Positions 1 through 12,228 of a stretch of 64,000 bases of DNA are shown here, piece by piece (positions within the stretch are counted from its first letter, which is position 1; each line of letters opens with the position of its first letter). The stretch comes from Eutypa lata (lineage: Eukaryota; Ascomycota; Sordariomycetes; Xylariales; Diatrypaceae). Below the pieces are notes generated by a model. That model made no database searches, was not told the DNA's origin, and worked only from the letters and a program-made list of their open reading frames with translations. The position numbers and the translations under genes are program-made. The stretch covers positions 2,418,001 through 2,482,000 of the forward strand of contig JAKULF010000011.1 of assembly GCA_022661535.1 (NCBI GenBank). Reading direction: 5' to 3'.

Positions 1-1150
1 CACACCCGGGGAAGGAAGGTTAACGCAGTTTTTAATCTCTTGCCAGATCTGACAGGAGCACGACTAGCTAGTCTTTCCTCGGTCACCCTTAACCCCATCA
101 TCAACTCGATCGTTTTGGGCTTAGAGCGCTTGGTAGTGAACGTTTAAATCATGATTTTCGGAACAGTACCCGTCGAGTATGTCCATCCCCCGTCGTTTTC
201 TTTCAAGTATCCCAACAGCACTATAAAGGCGACGATTTCGCCCCGAACAGTTACAAGACCTATTCGAACAGTTGCAAGCACTAGCACGGTTGTAGCAACC
301 TGTCTCCCGTTGACTGCATGCTGGTGTCTTACGATACCAACATCAGCTAGAGCGCTGAAAACACTACCCACCACCGACACCTATGACCACTACATTCATC
401 TTCGTCTTTGCGCTTCTTAAGACGGCCCTTATTTGAATAAGAATAGTGCTCTGTATCTCAATATGGATCTCTTGGCCGACGCCAACGCCCTACAACAACC
501 AGGGGTTCGAACGGCTTGGGTTCCTTAACGAGCAGTGCTACTTCTCAGGATAGGGGCACAGCCGGTTAGTTCAACCTGGCTTTCTACGACGACAATGCCC
601 GACCATGTGCGCCTAGCATCAATCGTTAACGATATCTACAAGCTGTGCTAGCAACAGAACACGGTGTACGGTATCAGCGGCATCAGCAGCAGCAGTCTGG
701 TTTTCAGCTACCACTTAGTGCTGAGCTATAGGTGCTATCGGTTTGCGCAGGCCCAGTTCGACGCCGTCTTCCCGAACTCTAATAGTTATGGTCGGCTCGT
801 CTTGCCTTGTACAGCGCTGCTACTGCGATTGCGCCAGAAATGCAGAGTTCCTGCCCTGAAGGTCGATTGCTCGATAACTAAAGGAGGGGAAAGATTTCAC
901 CGGTCGTAGAGCGGACGGCTGGGGAAATGTCTCGGGAATTGTTAGTATGAGACAGGATTAATGTCCACGTGTTGAACAACTGTTATGTCTTAGCGTCAGG
1001 GGTAGTAGAAGTAAGTCACTTGAGTTGGAAAATATTGACGGCCTGTTCTAACCAATACCTAAGGATAATTAGGGAAGCTGTTTCACTAGGCGGCGTTTGA
1101 ACATTCGTAAGTGCGGGCCCGACACGAGGTTATCTTATGCATCTAGAAGA
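1..1150 (+). pseudogene. Possible decayed gene at the left edge
   Basis: Base composition is ordinary here, unlike the AT block that follows. From about 470 to 900 the + strand reads like protein in short pieces but in changing frames and with in-frame stops: a piece with GFERLGFLNEQCYFSG followed by a TAG near 559, then a piece with FNLAFYDDNARPCAPSINR ended by a TAA. Several stops are TAG or TAA where CAG, CAA or CGA could have stood, as expected if RIP spread outwards from the neighbouring repeat. I do not recognise the protein family and cannot build a continuous frame. It could also be chance reading of unique non-coding DNA. Confidence 0.3.
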
Positions 1151-1450
1151 TAAAATGATTTTTACACTATGAATACTTGAATTATACACACAATTTTAAG
1201 GGGCAAACCGCAAGATGCTGCTATAGCGGGATATAAAGGAAGTCTAGAGGTAGTTACCCACTGCTAATCCACAAGAGGTACTCTTTCTTTCTAACTTGAA
1301 AGGTTGTAAAATTATATACCGATAAATAAAAGAGATGCTGTATTAGATTATTAAATTAATATTTATTCACGTGAGTATATTATAAGTATCCATAAACATC
1401 GAAGGTGAGCGATATCGTCACTACGTACAATACATATTTAACAATGTAAG

Positions 1451-1569
1451 TGGGTCACATGATTCGGTTATTAAATAAATCTTTCCACTACTTAGCTTAA
1501 CAAAGAAATATTTAAAGAATATAATTACAATTATACTTTCATTTTTATTTTATTATTATAATACTTTTA
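1451..1569 (+). repeat. Left terminal repeat core (heavily RIPed LTR)
   Basis: This 119-base segment begins TGGGTCACATGATTCGG and ends ATACTTTTA. It aligns without a gap to 11715-11833. By hand count 93 of 119 positions agree, and all 26 differences are transitions (C/T or G/A). The copy here is the more AT-rich, so it took more hits. Similarity may extend left to about 1372, where a TG followed by a TATATTATA-like run resembles the sequence at 11620, but that part aligns only weakly. Confidence 0.8.
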
Positions 1570-4500
1570 TTAATAATAAAAATAAAATTTAAATAATTAA
1601 ATTTTACGAATTACTTTAAAAATTCATTTTATTATTTAAAAATTAAATAAAATATTTATATTTTAATTGCTTTTTAATTATTTAAAAAAATATTAAAATT
1701 ATTATTTTTATTTTCGTATTAAATTTTTTAATTTTATACGATTTCCTTAATTAATTAAATTAATTTATATTTTAAATTAATCGAAAATTATATTTATTTA
1801 TTTTTTTATTTTTTTATTAAAAAATTTATTATTTTAAAATAATTAAAAGTTATTTATATATTTAATTATTACGATACGAAAAAACGAAAAAAAGTTAAGA
1901 AAATTCTTTTTTTTTTAAAATAAAACGTATTTATTATAAGCAAAAATTAAATTTTTAATTTAAGTTTTTTCCTTTTAACATTAATTTACGTTACTTTAAA
2001 TTCGTATAATACCTTTTACTTTATTTATATATTAAATTAATATAATCGCCTTTAAAACCTTTTATTTATTTATTTTAAATTATTATTTATTTTATTTTTA
2101 TTAAAATAATTTAATACTTTTTATTTTTTAATTAAAGAAAATTATAATTATTAATTATTATAAACCGAATTATTAATTATTTAAATAATTTTATAAATTA
2201 TTATTTTCTTTATTATATATATTATAACTTTCGTTATAAATTTTAAATTTAAAACGATTTTAATTAAAGTATTATACGTTATTTTAAAGTATTTAATTAA
2301 AACCGAAAAGTTTATATAAATAATTAAAAAATACGAAAATACTTTAATTACTTTCGAATTAACGACTTAATTTATTAACTTTTTAAAATTAACTTTCGAA
2401 TTAATAATTTTATTAATTTTTATATTAATCTTTAATAATATTATATTAATTTTTAAATTATTTATTATTAAAATAAATCAACTTATATTTAAAAAACTTT
2501 TAAAAAAATCTTTTAAAAAATATATTAATAATTTAAAATTATATATAAAAAAATTAAATTTTACGATAAAAAAAAAAATTAAAAAAATTAAACTTTGTTT
2601 TTTATTTAAAAATAATTTATAAAATAATACGAAATCTTAATATTTATAACTTTTTAAATTTAAACGAATAAAATATAATTCCTTAAAATTTAACTTTAAT
2701 AAAAAATTTTTTATTTAAATAAAAACGAACGATATTAAATTTATTTTAAAAATTAATAATTTTAAATATTAATTAAAAAAAAAACTTTTTACTTTTATAA
2801 AACGAATTAATAAACTCTTTTAAAAAACTAACGATCGTTAATTAATAAAACTTTAAGATTAAATATATAAATATATATATTTAAATAAAAACTATAAAAA
2901 TAAAACTTTATAAAATAAAATCATCGATTATTTATTTATTAAAAATAAAATTAACGATATTAATAAAATAAATAAACGTTATACGTTTTATAATATAAAA
3001 AACATTATTATTTTTTATAAAATAATATTAAATTAAAAAAATAACTTTATTAATAAAATTAAAAAATATATTAAAAAAACTAAATTAACGATTAAAAATA
3101 CGATTTATAAATTAAAAATAATAATTAAAAAAATAAAAAAAAATAAAATAATTTCGATTATATAAAAAAATTAATAATTTTAAATTTCGATTACCTTATT
3201 ATTAAAAACTTTTAAATTTACATTTATTTTAAACGTTTAATATAACGAATAAATATATTAATTATTATAATAAATATATTTAATATAAATATTTTTAATA
3301 AATATATAAACGTAATAAACTAATTAACGAAATAAATAAAATAACGATTAACGAAATTTAAATTCTTTTAATTAAAAAAGTATAATTACTTTTTTTATTT
3401 AATAAATTCAATATAACTTTAATAATTATAAAAATAAAACACGCTTTATTTTCATATATTATAATTATAATTATAAAAAACATATATTTCTTAATTATTT
3501 ACATTTAAATTAATCATTTTAAATTACTCGTTAAATTTAAAACATTTATAATCGTAATAAATTAATCTTAAAATTATTAAAATTTAAGAAAACATTAAAA
3601 TTCATTAATATAAAAATTAATTATATAATTAAAAAAAAATTATAAAAACTTTTTAATTTAAATAAATATATAAATAATTTAAATAAAAAACCATTAAATA
3701 TTATTAAAAAATCGTTATTTTTTTTTATTATTAAATTTATATAAAAAATTTAATTTATAATATTTTCTTTATATATAAATATTAATAAAAATAAAAATAT
3801 ACTTTAATAAAAATTTACTTTAAATTAATAATCTTTTTCGTTTAATTTATTAATTAAGTTTTAATATAACTTTATAAATCTTTATAAATTATTATTTAAA
3901 TTAAAAAAAATTAATTTTTTTAATTTTAATTTTATAAATATAAACGATTTTATATAACGTTTAATAAATATTAAATCTTATATATATAAAAAAATTATAA
4001 AATTATAAAAATAAAACGATATAATTTCGATTTATATATATAAAAATTACGTTAAAAATTAAATCGATATAAATAACTTATTTCGTATAACTTTTTTCTT
4101 AAATATTACTTAAAAATAATTTTTAAATTAAAGTTTAATTATAAAGGCTTAATTTAATAAATAACTCGAATTATTTATAAAAAAACGTAAGCTTAAAATA
4201 TCACCGAAATATTATTTTTTAATATTTATATTACATTTTATTTATATATATATTAATTTAAATAAGTTTAACTTTATTAATTAAGTTAAAAATAATAATA
4301 ATTAAATCTTTTTCGAATTTATTAATAAAAAAATAAACGGTATATTTATACGTAAATATTTTATTAATTATAAATTTTTATTAAAGTTAATTAATTTTAA
4401 TATCGTTATTAAATTAAAACTTAAAAAACTTAAATTTTAAAAAAAATATAAATTAAAAATAATTAATAATAATACCTTTTTAATTAATTATTATATAATT

Positions 4501-7500
4501 TTTTTTTTATTATTAATAAGATTTTATTAATAATTAAAGCTTTTATTATAAATATAAATAAATTTTATAATTTATTATTAAATAAAAATTAATTAAAACG
4601 AAATTTCGTTAATATTAATTTTAAAATTAAATGTTTTATTTTTATTAAAATTAATAAATAATTTTATATTTTTTCGATAAAATTTATAATTATAATTAAT
4701 TTAATTTTAATAAAAAAAAAATCGATTTATAAAAAGATAATTTAATTAATTTTTATAAAAAATATAAACTTAAAATTATTTAACGTAAAAAATAATAATT
4801 TTTTAAATAATAACGATTTAAATTTTAAAAAAAAGATTAAATATTATTATAAATTAATAAAGAAATTATTTAATATTATTAAATACGTTATTATATAAAA
4901 TCGAAAACGTTAAATTTAATTAAAAAATTAAAAAAAAACTTAAAATAAAATTAAACTTTTATAAATTATAATTTTATAATTTATAATATTATTATTTAAG
5001 CTTGATTAAAACAAGTTATATTTATTAAATTTATTATTATTATTTCGAATTTTTTTATATCGTTAATTTTTTATTTTTAATTTTTTAATTTAAAAAGAAA
5101 AATAAATTATTATATTATTATTTTTATTACGTTTATCTTTATTAAATAAAATTTATTAAAAACGAATTTATAAATTATAAACTAAATTTTTAATTTATAT
5201 TTAAATATCGACGATTAAATTTAAATATTTATTTAGGTATTTTTTTTTTATATATTAAAAAATAAATTTAATAAATTTTTTTTAATTATTTTTTTTAATT
5301 TAAAATCGAAATCGTTAATAAAAAAAACGTTAATAATTTTTTTTAATAATAACTTATTTTTACTTTTTATTTTTTATATTATATATTATAATTTTAATTA
5401 TTTTATTTAAAATCCGGAAATTTTACGTTAAATAAAATTAATAATAAATTTATTTTTTATATTATTATATTTTTTTATAAATATTATTAATAATTAAAAT
5501 AAAATTAATTTAATTTTAAACGGTATTAATAATAAGATATTAATTTTTAATATTATGTTATATAATAAAAACTTTAAAAAAAATTTTAAATTTTATTTAA
5601 AAGATAAAAAGGAAATATTACGTATAATTAATATAAATTTAAATTTATATAAATTAAAGTTATAAATTTATTTTTATAAAATTATTATTAAATTTTTAAT
5701 TATAATTCTTTAATTTTAAATTATAATTTAAATAAATTCGAAACGATTAATTATAAATTAAAAATTATAATAAAAACTTTTATTAAATAACTTTTAATTT
5801 ATAATTAATAATTAATTTAATAAATTTAAAATTATTATTAAATTAATAATAAATATATTAAAAAGATTAATTTTAATTAAATAATTATATTATATTTAAT
5901 ACGATTATTTTATTAAATCGTTTAATAATATTTAAAGTACGAATTTAATTAAGTATTTTATTATTATTAATAAAAGCATTAAGTCTTTTTAATTAAAATA
6001 ATTTAAGTATATTTTTAATAAAAAAAAGTTTATTAATAAAATTTATTTTTAAATAAAAAAAGTTAAATTTATATATTTAAAATTAAATAAATAAAATATA
6101 TATTTTTAATTTTCGTTAAAAAAAATAAAAATCGTTAAATCGTTTAAAATTATAAATTAATTAATTTCGTTATAATTAAACTTTAATAGTTAATTTATAA
6201 TCGAAATGATATATTTAATATTTTATTTTAAAAGGAATATAAGATTTTTAATTAAAATAATGCTTTTTATAAATATTAATTAATTAATATTTAAAAGATT
6301 AATTAATTTAAAATTTTATTTATTAGTTTTAATAGTTAATAATTTAATATTTAAATGTTATAAAAAATGGTTAAATTAACGTATACGTATTATGCTTTAA
6401 GTAATTTAAAATTTAAAAAATAATTATTATTTAATAAAGCGAGAATTTAAAAATCGATATTATTTATGTTAATAAGTTATTATTTCGATTAAGGTATTTC
6501 TTTTAACGTATTTATTAATAATTATAATATTTTCGTTAAAAGTTTTAATAAAATATTTAATTTCTTTTATTATTATTATTTTTTTCGTTTAAATTTTATA
6601 TTTATTAATATAATATTTAAAAAAAATTTTTTATTTACGAATTTAATTAAGGTTTTAAAATTTAAATTTTTTTAAAAAAAGATTTAATTATTAAATAAAT
6701 ATTAAAATCAATTTAAAAATTAATTCTTAATTAAAAATTATTTTAAAAATTAAAAAAAATTAAAGAAATTTCTTTATTTAATTTTTTATTTATATATTTA
6801 TATATTTAATTATATAAATTTTATTAAAATTTTTAAAAACGTTTATATTAAGTTTATTTAAAAGAAGATTTTTTTTAAAAAGAAATTAATATAATAAAAA
6901 ATTATCTTAAAATTTTTTTTTTAAAAAAAAGTTTAAAAGCAAATATTTATTATTATATGTTATAAAATTTAAAAGCGAATTATTAAGAATTTAAATGTTA
7001 ATCGATAATATTATTTAACGATTAATATATTATTAATAAAAGTAAAAGAAATTCTTTTTTAACTTGTTAATTAATTAATAAAAACCGTTATAATAAATAC
7101 GTTAATATCTTTAATTAATATTTTAATATTTTTTTTATTTAAGTTTTTAAACGTAAAAATTAAATATATTATTAAAGAAAAAAAAGCTTTAAAAATTATA
7201 AAATATTTTATTAAATATAAATAAATAATAATTAAATTACTTTATTTTATTATATTATATATCGATTATTTAAACTTTTTTTAAATATTTAATATAAAAG
7301 TAAATATATATAAAAAAAATTTTATTTAAATTAAAAAACTAAATAAATATTAATTTATTATTTATTATAAATCGAATATTATTAAAATTATTAAAATTAT
7401 AAACGAATTTTCGAAATTAATTAAATTTATTTATTAATTAATTATTAAATTTAATGTTAAAAAGTTTTTTTTTATTATATCGGTTGTAAAATAAGTTTAA

Positions 7501-10500
7501 AAGAAATCTTTTAATTAATTTAATTTTTAATTAATTTATATATTGTTTTTTTTCGAATTATTAAATAATAATAATTTTATAATTAATATAATAAAAGTTA
7601 AATAAATTTTTAAGTTATTTATAAAGTTATATATAAAGATTAAATAATATAGCGATTTAATTTATTATTTAATTTTAAAACTTAAATTTATTAAATAATT
7701 TATTTTTAATTAACGACGTTTATTTATTAAAGATGTAATTAAATATTATATTATTAATAACTTTTTATTTTAATTAAAAAGTAATAATAATATAATAAAA
7801 TGTATTTTATTTAATAAAGTTAATTTAGTTTTTTTATAAATATATAATAAATATAATTATTATATTATAATAATTATTTTAAAGAATTTAATTTATAATT
7901 TTTAATAATTTATATAATATTTAAATATTATTAAGTATTATCGACGTTATTATATATATAGCGAAATTAAATCGAAATTTTTTTCGATTATTAAGTTAAA
8001 ATAAGTAATTTTAATAAAGTTATGAAATTTAATTAATATAAATTTTATAAGCTTTTTCGTTTTCGTTAAAATAAATAAAATTAAATATATATTAATAATA
8101 ATTAATTATTTTGCTCGATTTATATTTAAAATAATAGTTAATAAAGCATTTTAATTTAACGTTTTTAAGTTTTAAGAATTTTTATATAATATTTTCGAGT
8201 GCTTTCGATAAATATATATTAATAATAATAATTATTTTAAGTATTTTTTAATTAAAACATTTTTTAATTATTGAAAATTAAAGCTTATTTATAATTCGAT
8301 TTATTTAAAATAATTTTACGAAATGATTAAAAAAATAGTTAAATTAATTATTATTTAGTTATATAAATAAGTATTTAATATTAAATATAAAAAATTAAAT
8401 TAATGGTTTAATATTTTATTTAAAATATTTATTAAAATTAATTTACGAATAATAAAAGATTATAATTTATTATTTTTATAAATTATATTTAATTAAAAAA
8501 TAAGATTTATAATTAAAATTTTAAGTTATAACGATTCGATAATTATTATTAATAAATTTAATAAAAAAAAAAAATATATTAATTAATAAAAGAAATATAA
8601 ATTAATAATGTAAGGATTTTTAATAAATAAAGATATATATTAAAGTTTAAGCATTATATATAAATATTAAAAAAAAGATTAAATATAAAAATACGTTAAA
8701 AATTAAGATTAATAAATACGATAATTTCGAAAAAATAAACTTAAGTTTAATTTAAACGACGATTTTAAAACTTTAAAATTATTACTTATTTAAATTAAAT
8801 TATTAAAAATATATTAAGTTATATTTAATATTTTAATAAAAATTATTAATTTTATTAAAAAAAGCAAATTTTGTAAAATTTATATTAATAACTTTAAATG
8901 TTTTAAATAAAATATTTTATTTAATATTATATATTAATAAAGAAATACGATTATAAAACGAATGAAAAAGATATTAATAAAAACGACGAATTTAAATATT
9001 TTATATTTAAATAAAGAAAAAAAAAAAATTAATTTTAAACTTTAAATTAAAAAGTTAAAAGGTAATTTTTAATTAAAAAATAAAAATAATAAATAAAGAA
9101 TCAAAATAATAAATGTTAAAATTTTTTAATTATATTTTTTTATATTATTATTGTTTTTTTATAATTATTTTATTAATTTTTATTTAATATTATTAAAAAA
9201 ATTTAAAAAAATAAATAATTAATATATAAAAAAGTATTTTTTAAAAACTATATATTTTTTTATATTATTATTAATACGTTTATTTTATTAATTTTGTTTA
9301 ATAATTAATTTATTTTTAATAATTTTTTTAATAATTTAACTTTTTATAACTTTTTTTTTTTAATTAATTTTTTTTAATTTTATTTTTTTAATAATTAATT
9401 TTTAATTTTTTAAATATTTAATTTTTAAGTAATTAATATTAATTATTTAAATCGTAAGAATTAAAATTTATAAAATTTTTATTAATTTAACGATTTTATT
9501 ATTTAAAATGCTTTTTAAAAAAATAATATTAATATTTATAAAATTAAAAAGAATTAATATCGTAATTTTTATTATTAAAATAAATATAATTTATTTAAAT
9601 AACGAAAAACGAATTTAAATTATTATTACATTTAATAATTAAAAGAAATTATATATATTAAAACTTATACTTTATTTATATTAATACTTTAAATTAATTA
9701 AAAAGAGAATTAATAATGATTTTTTTTATATTTTTAATATAAGTTAATTAATTATATTTTATATTATTTGCTTTAAAGTTTTAAATAAAAAATTATTATT
9801 TTTTAAAAAAAATTATTTAGTTAATTATATCGAAGGTATTTTTTAAATTAAATTTTAAAAGGTTTAAAATTTTAAAATTTAAATTAAACGAAATAATTTA
9901 ATAATTTATATTAATCTTTATTTAATTACTTTTAATTTAAATAAAAAGAAACGATAATAATTAAATAAAAATTAAATAATTATATATTATAATTTAATTA
10001 AGTAATTTATATAATTAAAATTATTAATAGTTATATAAATTATAATAAAAAATAATATTTATAAATATAATTTTTAATAAATTTTTATAAAAAATTACTT
10101 TTATATTAAAATAATATCTTTTTTTAATGCATTTTTTTTTATAAATTAAAAAGTTTATTAATATATATAATTAAATATATTATATTTAAAACTTAAAAAT
10201 ACGATAATTATTTAAATATTTTTTATTAAAAAAATAATAATTATTAACGATTTATTTAAATATAAAATTTTAAATATATTTATTAAAATCCTTTATTTAT
10301 ACTTAAAGCTTAATATAAAGATTTTAAAAATTATTACGAATTTTAAATATTAAAAAAAATACGAATTATAATTAATATTAAATTAAAAATTAAAATTTAA
10401 TAATTAAGCTTAAAATTAATAAAATAGTTTAAATTAAATTTAAGTAAAGTTTTTAAATAAATTAATTAATAAAGTTAATGATATAATAAATAATATTTTT

Positions 10501-11714
10501 ATTTTAAAAAATTATTTTAATACGTTATAATTATAAAAGCTTTTAAAAAGATAATAAAATTTAAACGATTATATTATTAAATTAAAATCGAAATTATTTT
10601 TAAATAATAAAAAATTATTATTTAACGATAATATAAATAATTTAATCGATAAAATAAAAAAATTTATAAAAAAAATTCGTATTTATATTATTATTTTAAA
10701 CGATAAATACGAAAAGAAAATTTTTTAATTATTTGAAAATATTAATACTTTAATTAAAAATAATAATATTTTAATATATAAATATAAAAAGTTAAAAAAT
10801 TAAATAATTTCGTTAAATTTATACGTAAATTAAATATTAAATAAAATTAAAAAGTTAATCGACGATGTTATTATTTTATATAAAAAAAATCGAAATTTTA
10901 AAAATTAACGAATTATTAAAAAAATATTTAACGATTTTATTATTATAAAATATAAAAAGTTAAATATTTTATTTCGTAAATATCGTATTAATTACGAAAA
11001 GTTTATAATTATTTATTAAAACCTTTAAACGAATACGTTACGTAAAAAAATACCGAATTAAAAAGTATTTATAAATTAATAAAAGATTATTAATAAAAAT
11101 TATTTAAATAAATTAAATTTAATTAATAAAAATATTATTAATTTTATTATTTAATTTAAAAAATAAAAAAAAAAATTCGTTATAATAAAAAAAAAATTCG
11201 TTATATTAAAAAAGAAAATCATTAATATTAAAAAATCTTTTATTAAAATTCGATTAATTAAAACGTTTATTTTTTATAATTAAAGTAAAATCGTTAAGAT
11301 TATTAAAAAAAAAAATTAATAACTTTAATAAAAAAATAAACTTTTTAATTATTAAAAAAATTACATTAATATTAAATATTATAATTAATATTTATTATAT
11401 TAAACGATTAATTTCGTTTTTATTTTTATATAAAAAAATCGTAATGATTTTTATAAAGCATTTAAATCTTTACGATTTTTTATTAATTATTAATAAATTA
11501 AATATTATTAATTTTTAATTTTTATAAAAGCCGATTAAAATAAAATTTTAAAAATAATAATAAATTTAAATAATATTAAATTATTAGGATTATTTAAGGT
11601 TAATATAAAATACGAAGATTGTATATATTATATAGTTAATAAAGATCTTTAATCTTTATTTTTTTCGTTTTGCCGACGCGGTGGTCGCTTATGGGCAATC
11701 TGGCCGAATATAGG

Positions 11715-11833
11715 TGGGTTACGTGATTCGGTTATTAAATAGGTTTCCCCATTATTTAACTTAATAGAGAGATATTTAGAGAATACAATCATAATTGCAC
11801 CCCCATTCTTATTCTATTGTTATGATACTTTTA
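11715..11833 (+). repeat. Right terminal repeat core (lightly RIPed LTR)
   Basis: This is the partner of 1451-1569. It keeps C-rich stretches such as CACCCCCATTC that are TACTTTCATTT-like in the left copy. The full LTR may start near 11620 and end near 11840, giving about 0.22 kb, a size usual for fungal LTRs. Sequence to the right (from about 11840) has ordinary composition and leads into the promoter of the transporter gene. Confidence 0.8.
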
Positions 11834-11840
11834 GCAGTTA

Positions 11841-12228
11841 TAACCACAGGGCGGAAAGTTAAAGTTGTCAAAACCCCTGTCGTGTGACGTGTCGGTGGTG
11901 CCAGCGGTGCTTAGGCACTTAAGGGCCCCTGCATTAGATTAGATAAGCCCTGTAGCTTCGGTATGTAGGACATGCACTTGACCCCGATGACGGTCATTTG
12001 TTCGGACAATAGCATCATCAACCAATCAATCAATCATTCATTCATCCGTCCAATGTCTTGAAACCACCACTTGTTGAGGGTCTTTTCGTACCTTTTCTCA
12101 TCGAGAATTTGCTTGTTTTTTTTTATTCGTTACTCATAGAGGAGACCATAATCTTGGCTCTGCCAACAAAGTAATAACATACATAACATCCCCCATCTCT
12201 CCCGTTCTCTTCTTATAAACTCGGTAAG
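11841..12228 (+). other. Promoter and 5' leader of the MCH1-like gene
   Basis: This 388-base stretch of ordinary composition lies between the RIPed element and the transporter start. It holds a short AATC/ATTC repeat run near 12018-12045 (caatcaatcaatcattcatt) and a C/T-rich leader just before the ATG (about 12190-12215). I see no clear TATA box. The transporter promoter therefore sits within 400 bases of a RIPed and probably heterochromatic island. Confidence 0.4.

Larger units (their letters stand above)
1370..11840. mobile_element. RIP-destroyed retroelement (probable LTR element or nest of elements)
   Basis: About 10.2 kb of almost pure A and T, with no open frame of useful length, lies between two copies of a direct terminal repeat (core at 1451-1569 and 11715-11833). 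Single 60-base lines that I counted contain only 2 to 9 G or C. The bases that survive are mostly in CpG, or are C in CpT (G in ApG); CpA is nearly absent. That is the trace of repeat-induced point mutation (C to T with CpA preferred), which is known from filamentous ascomycetes and acts on duplicated DNA. The direct repeats suggest an LTR retrotransposon. The internal length is long for a fungal Copia or Gypsy element (usually 5-7 kb), so nesting is plausible. No gag, reverse transcriptase or integrase motif survives to decide the superfamily. Confidence 0.75.

Noticed and set aside
1500..11660. AT island as a centromere, mitochondrial insert or AT-rich satellite
   Set aside because: Paired terminal repeats at both borders and transition-only differences fit a RIPed transposon; no tandem period was seen and the pattern of spared CpG is not mitochondrial.
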